Part shown: positions 1-5,294 of the stretch, in pieces
Numbering within the stretch: position 1 is the stretch's first letter
How the letters are laid out: each line of letters starts with the position of its first letter
Source of the DNA: CAYVLI01 sp964452105 [NCBI: uncultured Nitrospinota bacterium]
GTDB taxonomy: Bacteria; JAUXIQ01
DNA: 6,368 nucleotides
Assembly: GCA_964452105.1 (NCBI GenBank)
Contig: CAYVLI010000161.1
Span: forward strand, 1 to 6,368
Reading direction: 5' to 3'
The notes under the pieces: model-generated
What the model saw: only the letters and a program-made list of their open reading frames with translations
What the model was told of the DNA's origin: nothing
The model's database searches: none
Position numbers and translations under genes: made by a program

Positions 1-158
1 GGCGCTGCATTGCAGTCCATGGCAGCAGAAGGGGCAAAAATTGGGACCTTTGATTTCCCTCCCCCAAACCCGCATTTTTATGCTCCATAACTCCTTGATG
101 TTATAAGTAAATCCCGCCTTTACCTTGGATTTTTGCATCTATTATATAGAGGGGGTTT
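1..158. other. Window-edge stretch without a supported gene
   Basis: Several frames are open to the left edge. Plus frame 1 reads 29 codons and stops at 88-90, ending in PPPNPHFYAP. Plus frame 2 stays open slightly longer. A minus-strand ATG at 82-84 preceded by AAGGAG also runs off the edge, but its spacing of 2 nt is too short for a good ribosome binding site. None of these gives a recognisable protein, so I assign no gene. The frame-1 segment could be the C-terminus of a plus-strand gene lying to the left. The remainder (about 91-158) is AT-rich with no visible motif. Confidence 0.4.
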
Positions 159-315
159 TAACCACGGATGGACACAGATTTGCGTTGAGTCCATCATTAA
201 ATAATCCGTGTCAATCTGTGGTTACTCCGGTGATAGCAAAGGGTAAGCCATGTTGCTCGCGGATTGCTTGTGCCAATCGATATAAATCGGTGGAATCTGC
301 GTAATCAGCGGATTA
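159..315. repeat. Cluster of 9-nt AATCNGYGK repeats, partly as an inverted repeat
   Basis: Two 22-nt arms, 159-180 and 203-224, are imperfect reverse complements (19 of 22 positions match) around a 22-nt spacer. Each arm consists of two copies of a 9-nt unit separated by one base. On the plus strand the right arm reads AATCCGTGT (203-211) and AATCTGTGG (213-221). The left arm read on the minus strand gives AATCTGTGT (172-180) and CATCCGTGG (162-170). Three more copies sit head to tail without gaps at 285-293, 294-302 and 303-311. The consensus is AATCNGYGK. I recognise the general look of dispersed intergenic repeats in environmental bacterial genomes but cannot name the family. No flanking target duplication is evident. 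Confidence 0.75.
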
Positions 316-330
316 ACGAAGTTAGGAGAA

Positions 331-374
331 TTGCTTAAGCAAGGGGGGGTACGGGGGCAACCCCCTGGCCGGGG
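331..374. repeat. Palindrome plus alternating G and C runs (competing hairpins, possible G-quadruplex)
   Basis: A perfect 12-nt palindrome TTGCTTAAGCAA (331-342) is followed directly by seven Gs (343-349), five Gs (353-357), five Cs (361-365) and four Gs (371-374). The C run can pair with the 353-357 G run (3-nt loop), with the first G run, or with the last G run (5-nt loop). These pairings exclude each other. The G runs could instead form a plus-strand G-quadruplex. The element lies just past the stop of the minus-strand metallophosphoesterase gene and may act as its transcript end. However, no T run follows a stem in that direction, so it is not a classical intrinsic terminator. Confidence 0.5.
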
Positions 375-396
375 CGGCATCCGCTACCGTTGATTT

Positions 397-2124
397 TTAA
401 GGGCCGCAGAGGTCCCACATATTGGAGATGTTGGCAGTAGTGAAAGGGAACTGAACCAGCGCAAACGAGCAGGTATCCCCGTTTACGATAAGAGATACTG
501 TCTCCGTCAGGGGGTCCACCAGGTCGGGGAATAGGATGGAACCGACCCCGTCTCCAGTATAAGCGAATGCCGCCATGAGGACGTTGAAGGCGTCTCCTGT
601 GATGGTCAGCGCCGGGAAAGCCGTGGTGTCCACGGCGGAGACGACCGGGGTGAGGGAGAGGTGCGTTACATCCGAAACCCTGAAATCTGAGCCGTAGGGG
701 TGGTTAATCACGGCGAAAAAGAGGGCGTCTCTGGGTGCGGTTACCGAAATCCGGGTTGAGGTAACCGAAGCGGGGGTCTCCAGGCCCGCCAGCCCCGTCA
801 AGGACGCAAAAGCCACCAGGGCATCGGAAGAAAAGTTGCAGCCATCGATTACCAGGGAGGGATAGCTGCTGGCATCCACAGATGTGATATCGCCCTCGCA
901 GACCGTCACGGTTATCTGGTCGCTGCCTGTGGTCGTCCCCGCGGCCTCTACCTGAACGGTGTGCTCACCAATAGATAAAGCGGTGGTATCCCACGTCGTG
1001 GTCTGCCAGAGGTAAGGGTAATAGGGATGAAAACTCGCTACCTGCTCCATGGGCAGTGGTGTTCCCCCGTCTATACTGTACTGGACGCCGGTGACTGGAT
1101 CGGCATCGAACACCAGCGCCCTGATGGGGTTCGTCGTCGAAAAGGGGACGGGATAGGCGTAAGAGTTCTCTCCGCCCAGGTTCCTGTCCACGGGAGCGGT
1201 TATCAAAACCACGGGCCACTGATTTACGTTTGCGGAACTGGCGGAGAGGCCGTCATTATCGACGGCGAAGACAGCATATTGATTGATGCTCGATTTACCA
1301 AGTGAGGCGATGTTGAAATAGAGCGTGCCTCCGTCCAGGACTGCGCTGTAGTCGTGTGTGTGCCCGAACGCATACATGGAGACATGATAACCCTGAAGCA
1401 GTGAGATGAAATCGTTTCTGCCGTAATCCAGTCCGCTCAGCGGGTGATGGCCGAAAATAAAGGTCAGCTTGGAACCCTGATGCGCAATCAACTCACTGCT
1501 GATGTAATTAATCTCATCGGGACGCAATCCACCGGGAGCCCTCAGAAAATCCACTGTGGGGTTAGTATAATCGGGATCTGGCGTGGCGACATTTATGAAA
1601 TGGTATTCACCGAAAGGAAAGCTCCTGACCCAGGATTGCTGTGTCGCCGCCGTGGCGAGGCCTTGAATCGAATTGTTCAGGTAAAGGTCCAGGGGAATCG
1701 TCTCGTTGTATTGATCATGGTTTCCCGGGCTGTCGTAATAGACATCGGCATCCATAAGGAAAGGAGAATTGAGTATGCTTGCATATTCGTCCCATTCCTC
1801 CTGGAAGGGACCAACCCCAGGTAGGGGAAAGGGCAATCCGTTGGTGCCGTCGGTCAGGTCTCCGCTGGCTATTATAAATTCAGGATTTATCACCCCGTAT
1901 GCGTTTCCTGGACCCAGGCCGGTGACCCAGGCCAGGTTCCCGCTGTCCTGACTACCGCTGGTTCCTATGTGTATATCCGATATCTGTATGAACCAGAAAA
2001 TATTGTTGTTATCCAGGCTGTAGTGCGCATTATACGGATTACCGGCCATGGCGAACGTGCTGCTCATCAGCACCAACAGTGCCGGGGCCAGGAGTTTCAA
2101 GGCATATCTGGTAAACAGGCCCAT
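397..2124 (-). CDS. Exported calcineurin-like metallophosphoesterase, TMEM62-like
   Basis: This 575-residue protein begins with a Sec signal peptide; cleavage is likely after AMA at residue 27. A binuclear-metal phosphoesterase domain follows (about 43-290) with the full motif set: SDIH (D50, H52), GDLTD (D89), GNHD (N135, H136), GHH (H226) and GHTH (H255, H257). Residues 302-408 resemble the Ig-like domain of eukaryotic TMEM62, starting at WPVVLI; from memory, FWFIQISDIHI at 43-53 is also close to TMEM62. The C-terminus (about 411-560) holds two similar IPT/TIG-like beta repeats. The predicted role is metal-dependent hydrolysis of a phosphoester outside the cytoplasm; the substrate is unknown. 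GGGG lies 8 nt before the ATG as a weak ribosome binding site. The gene starts 15 nt after the TPR gene, so co-transcription is likely. Catalytic class is confident; biological role is not. Confidence 0.9.
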   Translation of the reverse strand: MGLFTRYALKLLAPALLVLMSSTFAMAGNPYNAHYSLDNNNIFWFIQISDIHIGTSGSQDSGNLAWVTGLGPGNAYGVINPEFIIASGDLTDGTNGLPFPLPGVGPFQEEWDEYASILNSPFLMDADVYYDSPGNHDQYNETIPLDLYLNNSIQGLATAATQQSWVRSFPFGEYHFINVATPDPDYTNPTVDFLRAPGGLRPDEINYISSELIAHQGSKLTFIFGHHPLSGLDYGRNDFISLLQGYHVSMYAFGHTHDYSAVLDGGTLYFNIASLGKSSINQYAVFAVDNDGLSASSANVNQWPVVLITAPVDRNLGGENSYAYPVPFSTTNPIRALVFDADPVTGVQYSIDGGTPLPMEQVASFHPYYPYLWQTTTWDTTALSIGEHTVQVEAAGTTTGSDQITVTVCEGDITSVDASSYPSLVIDGCNFSSDALVAFASLTGLAGLETPASVTSTRISVTAPRDALFFAVINHPYGSDFRVSDVTHLSLTPVVSAVDTTAFPALTITGDAFNVLMAAFAYTGDGVGSILFPDLVDPLTETVSLIVNGDTCSFALVQFPFTTANISNMWDLCGP

Positions 2125-2139
2125 CTTTTTTACCCCGTT

Positions 2140-2649
2140 CTAATCGTGTTGAAAAAACTTTGTACGACCGGCCGCTTTTGCGTCTTGCAGCGTCTTCAGC
2201 AGGTTTTCGGCCTCGTTTCGACTGGAGTGTTGAGTGTTATTTCGTATCCACCCGTCCAGGTATTGAACGGCCGCATCTATCCCTCTCGCTTCGTCGAGAA
2301 GTCTTACCATACCGAAGAGATTTGGAATGGAAGTGGATTCCAGTTCCATCACTTTGCTGAACTGATCGATGGCTTCGTCGTATTTGCCCTGGCTCCTGTA
2401 AATTTCCGCCAGAATCCCATAGCCTCTGGGATCATCGGGGTCTGCTTCAACGGCCATCTTTGCGTTTAAAGCCGCCTCTTCATATCTACCCTCTTTTCTC
2501 CGGGAGGCAGCTTTTTCAATATAATCGTCGTTGGATATTCTTGCTTTGCCAGAGCCGCCATACGCCCGAACATTGATATGAGCGGCTACCAATACAAATA
2601 CCGCTATCAAAATCAGGCGTAACAATGAGTTGATAAACTTACGGAACAT
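2140..2649 (-). CDS. Exported TPR-repeat protein
   Basis: This is a 169-residue protein. Residues 1-29 form a basic-hydrophobic signal sequence (FRK, then LLRLILIAVFVLVAA); there is no lipobox cysteine, so it is either secreted to the periplasm or held by an uncleaved anchor. Two clear tetratricopeptide repeats follow: 41-73 (containing GRYEEAALNA and ending ADPDD) and 74-107 (LAEIYRSQGKYDEAIDQF). A degenerate third lies at about 108-140 (AAVQYLDGW). The tail is charged. TPRs usually mediate protein-protein contacts, so it may hold a partner at the envelope; the obvious candidate is the phosphoesterase encoded 15 nt downstream, but this is inference. The start is well supported: GGAGGA lies 5 nt before the ATG. 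No enzymatic motif is visible. Confidence 0.88.
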   Translation of the reverse strand: MFRKFINSLLRLILIAVFVLVAAHINVRAYGGSGKARISNDDYIEKAASRRKEGRYEEAALNAKMAVEADPDDPRGYGILAEIYRSQGKYDEAIDQFSKVMELESTSIPNLFGMVRLLDEARGIDAAVQYLDGWIRNNTQHSSRNEAENLLKTLQDAKAAGRTKFFQHD

Positions 2650-2766
2650 GACTATCCTCCGGGCTTTCCGGTTATTTACGGGGCAGGCCTTGTATTAATG
2701 TCAACGGCCCTCTTACATGGGGCAGGGTAGAATAGATTTATGTATTAGTCGTAACGAATAGCACTC

Positions 2767-2829
2767 AAGCGGCTACAGTGTGGGGAGGGATAAAAATATA
2801 TCGAGCCGAGAACGTGTGTAGAGCCGCTT
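2767..2829. repeat. Inverted repeat AAGCGGCT ... AGCCGCTT
   Basis: Perfect 8-nt arms at 2767-2774 and 2822-2829 are extended by ACA/TGT with a 2-nt bulge. They enclose about 40 nt that include an A/T-rich segment. No T run follows the stem on either strand, so a terminator is unlikely. It lies about 120-180 nt upstream of the TPR gene start and could be a leader structure or a regulator site. Confidence 0.4.
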
Positions 2830-2996
2830 TAAGCAAGTTAACAATTGAAGCTACAATTTTCAGTCGGAGATTACGCAATATCCATTAACTGTAAGAAATC
2901 CGTAAAAAAAACATTACGGGTCTTGACATTGCAAGCGAGCTTCATGCATTTCCACACCCGTCTGCGCAGATGAACAAACCAGGGTTCCTACATAAT

Positions 2997-3046
2997 GCAG
3001 AGGGGAGGAGCAGGCATTTTCGCATAGTCTGTCCTTCCCCTTCTGC
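2997..3046. repeat. Long stem-loop downstream of the exported-protein gene
   Basis: GCAGA+GGGG+AGGA (2997-3009) pairs with TCCT+CCCC+TCTGC (3032-3046), giving 13 base pairs with two single-base bulges and a 22-nt loop. A competing stem pairs GGAGCAG (3007-3013) with CTGCTCC (3043-3049). The element lies about 85 nt past the stop of the minus-strand gene ending at 3130, so it may cap or terminate that transcript. In that direction no U run follows. On the plus strand a run of five Ts follows (3052-3056), but no plus-strand gene is seen. Confidence 0.45.
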
Positions 3047-3129
3047 TCCAGTTTTTGTTGAACCCGTCTTACTCTCTCGATTCTTGCAGGAGTTATGTCA
3101 TAGAGATAATCGTCTCCGCGACGTTCTTA

Positions 3130-3759
3130 TTAATCGTCGTCATTGTGCCGATGAACTTTTACAGCGGTGCCGGTTCTGTTACAAATCCTTTTGATTGTCC
3201 CTGACTGCGAGAGGTTGATGGTCTCTACGCTGGTCTCCAGCGGACCCGAAAGAAGTAAAATACGGCCGGTCTGGTCCATCTGGCCTATTCCTGCTATTCC
3301 GTCGATGTCGAACGTCTCTCCTGCCAGATACCCGGAGAGTATCGTTCCGGAGCAGGTCGCTTCATAAGTGAACATTCTATCCAGATTCACAGTATAGCTC
3401 AAATCACAGGTGCCTATATTTTCAGTTACGGGTATCTTGCCCGTCGCTACCAGGTTGGGGCTTATGCCAAGCTGGTCTATATCCATGGTTCCGGTTCCAT
3501 CTCCGTTGAAATGCATTAGTCCCCGTCCGGCGTAGTTCCTTACGAATCCGTCACTCAGGAGATCGAAGACCACTCCGAACCCATCCTCGTTCTGAACGCA
3601 CGCCCGCGTAACGGTGAATACGTAATCCCCCCTCAGCAACCGGTTCATGTTTTCCTTCTTATGCTTATGATCCTTCGCTTCCACGAGCGCACTTCCCACG
3701 AGAACAAACATTGGCAACAAAACCAGTATCATTATAAAACTCATGCGTTTACGACTCAT
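3130..3759 (-). CDS. Exported protein of unknown function with His-rich termini
   Basis: This 209-residue protein has a strong Sec signal peptide (basic MSRKR, hydrophobic 7-25, probable cleavage after VEA at 28). The mature N-terminus is immediately basic and His-rich (KDHKHKKE) and the C-terminus ends in KVHRHNDDD. Between them is a beta-rich domain beginning RLLRGDYVFTVTRACVQ, with FNGDGTG at about 84-90. Four cysteines (C54, C118, C136, C193) could form two disulfides in the periplasm. It reminds me of uncharacterised secreted proteins in deltaproteobacteria with a GxYxFTxTxxC start, but I cannot name a family. GAGGAG lies 7 nt before the ATG and a good promoter lies upstream, so the gene and its start are well supported. 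Flanking intergenic regions suggest it is monocistronic. Confidence 0.82.
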   Translation of the reverse strand: MSRKRMSFIMILVLLPMFVLVGSALVEAKDHKHKKENMNRLLRGDYVFTVTRACVQNEDGFGVVFDLLSDGFVRNYAGRGLMHFNGDGTGTMDIDQLGISPNLVATGKIPVTENIGTCDLSYTVNLDRMFTYEATCSGTILSGYLAGETFDIDGIAGIGQMDQTGRILLLSGPLETSVETINLSQSGTIKRICNRTGTAVKVHRHNDDD

Positions 3760-3803
3760 AACAGGTCTCCTCTCAAGAGTTTAACGAAATTCAAAGCTGC
3801 CCT

Positions 3804-3817
3804 CTTAAAGCTTTAAG
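3804..3817. promoter_or_regulatory. Perfect 14-nt palindrome CTTAAAGCTTTAAG
   Basis: The sequence CTTAAAGCTTTAAG is its own reverse complement. It lies between the predicted transcription start (near 3846) and the start codon (3759) of the minus-strand exported-protein gene, where a bound repressor could block elongation. The binding protein is unknown, and chance cannot be excluded in an AT-rich leader. Confidence 0.35.
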
Positions 3818-3853
3818 TCAACCTTCGGCTAATCGACTATTCAAATTTCCATC

Positions 3854-3882
3854 TTTATCCTTTTATTTCTCCTCGTTGTCAA
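3854..3882 (-). promoter_or_regulatory. Sigma-70-like promoter for the exported-protein gene
   Basis: On the minus strand a perfect -35 TTGACA (3877-3882) is followed after 17 nt by GATAAA (3854-3859), which matches the -10 consensus at four of six positions. Transcription would start near 3846, giving a leader of about 87 nt before the ATG at 3759. Confidence 0.6.
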
Positions 3883-3943
3883 CTCCAAAAAGAAGAAATC
3901 TTCCCCGCTTAAATTCATGAATGAAGCCATCAACACCCCCTGG

Positions 3944-3966
3944 ACTCATATATCATATATGTGAGT
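3944..3966. promoter_or_regulatory. 23-nt dyad, candidate operator
   Basis: Arms ACTCATATAT (3944-3953) and ATATGTGAGT (3957-3966) pair over ten positions (nine Watson-Crick, one G-T) around a 3-nt centre. The size and symmetry fit a dimeric helix-turn-helix regulator. It lies about 45 nt upstream of the -35 box of the acyl-CoA dehydrogenase promoter and about 60 nt upstream of the divergent -35 box, so it could serve either gene. The regulator is not identified. Confidence 0.45.
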
Positions 3967-4009
3967 GTAATGGCCTGAAGCAGACGGTCTTTTTGTTATG
4001 CCTTTACTC

Positions 4010-4038
4010 TTGCCGTGAAGCAGCAGTTATGATATAAG
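4010..4038 (+). promoter_or_regulatory. Sigma-70-like promoter for the acyl-CoA dehydrogenase unit
   Basis: TTGCCG (4010-4015, four of six matches to -35) and TATAAG (4033-4038, five of six to -10) are separated by exactly 17 nt. Transcription would start near 4045, giving a leader of about 86 nt. This also argues against translation from the in-frame ATG at 4044, which would sit at the transcript's very first base or outside it. Confidence 0.6.
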
Positions 4039-4116
4039 ACCTGATGACTCATGGACTTATTCTGCAACGGAGAACTTTAAGAAAAATATTAATACTTCCC
4101 GCCCGCAAAGTTCGAG

Positions 4117-4123
4117 AAAGGAG
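4117..4123 (+). promoter_or_regulatory. Ribosome binding site that sets the acyl-CoA dehydrogenase start
   Basis: AAAGGAG lies 7 nt before the ATG at 4131. The longer reading from 4044 has no such site and would add 29 residues unlike the N-terminus of the family, so 4131 is chosen. Confidence 0.85.
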
Positions 4124-4130
4124 TTTTAAA

Positions 4131-5264
4131 ATGGACGTCGGACTCACTGAGGAACAGGAACACTTCAAGAAGACCTTCGGAGATTTTCTCGAGAGCGAGT
4201 GCCCCTCCACACTGATCAGAGAAGTAGAAAATACCGAAGAGGGTTATTCGAAGGACTTATGGAACAAAATGGCGGAGTTAGGCTGGATGGGTCTGGGTCT
4301 GCCGGAAGAATATGGTGGAGTGATAGATGATTTCACGGTGCTCATGCTCCTGTATGAAGAGATCGGGCGTTCCTTGATGTACAGCCCGCACCTGGCCACC
4401 GTGGCCCTGTGCGGAAGGACCATCGCAAAATGCGGCAGCGAAGAGCAGAAGAAGAACATCATCGAAAAAATAGCCGGGGGCCAATTCTTGATGAGTCTGG
4501 CCCTGGTCGAGGAGAGTGGAACCTATGACCCCTCGGGAATAAATACCGAAGCCAAAGCCGAAGGGGACTCCTATGTTATCAACGGCAACAAACTGTTCGT
4601 GCCGTACGGTCACGAAGCAGAATGCCTGCTGGTAGCGGCAAGGACTTCTCCGGGAGGTTCTGAGGGTAACGGCGTTACACTCTTTCTGGTTGATCCTGGA
4701 GCGGATGGTGTCAGCATCAGCCCGCTGCAGATTATCAGCGGAGAGAAAATCTGTGAAATAACACTGAATAATGTCAAGGTGACGGCGAGCGACATGGTCG
4801 GGCAGGAAGGCGGCGGCTGGGCTCCCCTGGCGCAAACGCTGGATGAGGCGAAGGTCCTGCTCTGTGCCGAGATGGTCGGGGGATGCCAGAAGTCTGTGGA
4901 CATGGCGGTGGATTACGCAAAGGAGAGGGTGCAATTTGGAAGGCCCATCGGAAGCTTTCAAGCCAACTCTTTCCGCCTTGCCGATTTCCAGACGGAAGTG
5001 GACGGCGGCAGGCTGCTCACTTACGAAGCCGGCTGGAAGATCAGCGAAAACCTGCCCGCCTTAAAAGAGATAGCTATGGCCAAAAGCTACATGAGCGACC
5101 TGTACAAGAAAGTGGCTCACGGCTGTCTCCAGGTGCACGGCGGCTATGGATTCATGGAGGAGTTCGATATTCAGCTCTACTTCCGCAAGGCTAAAGCCTG
5201 TGAGGCTTTGCTGGGCGGAGCGGATCTGCATCGTGAGATATTAGCTCAGCAAATGGAACTGTAA
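4131..5264 (+). CDS. Acyl-CoA dehydrogenase family flavoprotein, catalytic Glu apparently missing
   Basis: The product is 377 residues, the usual length for a cytoplasmic FAD-dependent acyl-CoA dehydrogenase. The N-terminal helical domain (1-120) opens with LTEEQEHFKK and contains GWMGLGLPEEYGG (51-63). The middle beta domain (about 121-225) has LALVEESGTYDPSG, at the flavin/substrate motif. The C-terminal helical domain carries RVQFGRPIGSFQA (266-278) and the flavin-contacting QVHGGYGF (334-341). Where classical members have the catalytic base in a YEGT motif, this protein reads ALLGGAD, with L361 at the Glu position. The alternative helix site used by isovaleryl-CoA dehydrogenase reads LDEAK, with A240 in place of Glu by my alignment. 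D238 or E239 might substitute, or it may need a catalytic partner subunit, as in FadE28/FadE29-type heteromers. It is first in a likely two-gene unit. Family is certain; substrate unknown. Confidence 0.93.
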   Translation: MDVGLTEEQEHFKKTFGDFLESECPSTLIREVENTEEGYSKDLWNKMAELGWMGLGLPEEYGGVIDDFTVLMLLYEEIGRSLMYSPHLATVALCGRTIAKCGSEEQKKNIIEKIAGGQFLMSLALVEESGTYDPSGINTEAKAEGDSYVINGNKLFVPYGHEAECLLVAARTSPGGSEGNGVTLFLVDPGADGVSISPLQIISGEKICEITLNNVKVTASDMVGQEGGGWAPLAQTLDEAKVLLCAEMVGGCQKSVDMAVDYAKERVQFGRPIGSFQANSFRLADFQTEVDGGRLLTYEAGWKISENLPALKEIAMAKSYMSDLYKKVAHGCLQVHGGYGFMEEFDIQLYFRKAKACEALLGGADLHREILAQQMEL

Positions 5265-5294
5265 AGGAAGCGGTTAATAAAGGGGGAATCATAT

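Larger units (their letters stand above)
2650..3129. other. 480-nt noncoding region with inverted repeats
   Basis: This region separates two genes on the minus strand. It should hold the 3' end of the upstream exported-protein transcript and the promoter of the TPR-phosphoesterase unit. A minus-strand TTGACA lies at 2699-2704, but the best -10 (GTAAAT or TAAATA, about 2674-2680) is 19-20 nt away, so the promoter is only tentative. GGGGCAGG occurs twice (2680-2687, 2719-2726), each followed by TGTATTA (2691, 2741). Inverted repeats lie at 2767-2829 and 2997-3046, a perfect 10-nt palindrome at 2961-2970, and a short stem CCGTAA/TTACGG at about 2900-2919. I see no convincing gene here; the short plus-strand frame at 2970-3194 has no ribosome binding site and resembles no known protein. 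Confidence 0.6.
3760..4130. other. 371-nt divergent intergenic regulatory region
   Basis: This region separates the minus-strand exported-protein gene from the plus-strand acyl-CoA dehydrogenase gene. It contains a sigma-70-like promoter for each, a perfect 14-nt palindrome in the leader of the minus gene, and a 23-nt dyad upstream of the plus promoter; each is listed separately. No open frame here has both a ribosome binding site and a protein-like composition. Confidence 0.7.

Noticed and set aside
1-90. Possible C-terminal end of a plus-strand gene (29 codons, ending HFYAP)
   Set aside because: Two other frames are also open at the edge and the peptide is not recognised; sequence to the left is needed to decide.
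159-224. Inverted repeat as a CRISPR or insertion-sequence end
   Set aside because: There are no regular spacers, no transposase and no visible target duplication; the 9-nt repeat unit explains the symmetry better.
1444-2469. Plus-strand open frames (126 and 166 codons) opposite the phosphoesterase and TPR genes
   Set aside because: They overlap strongly supported minus-strand genes and show no protein-like motifs.
2923-2950. Plus-strand TTGACA as a promoter
   Set aside because: The -10 region at the right spacing (TGCATT) is poor and no plus-strand gene follows.
2970-3194. Small plus-strand frame of 74 codons
   Set aside because: It has no ribosome binding site, overlaps the 3' end of the minus-strand exported-protein gene and the stem-loop, and has no recognisable motif.
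4044-4130. N-terminal extension of the acyl-CoA dehydrogenase from the ATG at 4044
   Set aside because: There is no ribosome binding site, the extension is unlike the family, and the codon lies at or before the predicted transcription start; AAAGGAG supports 4131.
4278-4961. Long open frame (227 codons) on the minus strand inside the acyl-CoA dehydrogenase gene
   Set aside because: It lies fully antisense to a gene with clear family motifs, has no ribosome binding site or recognisable domain, and its composition follows from the codon pattern of the real gene.
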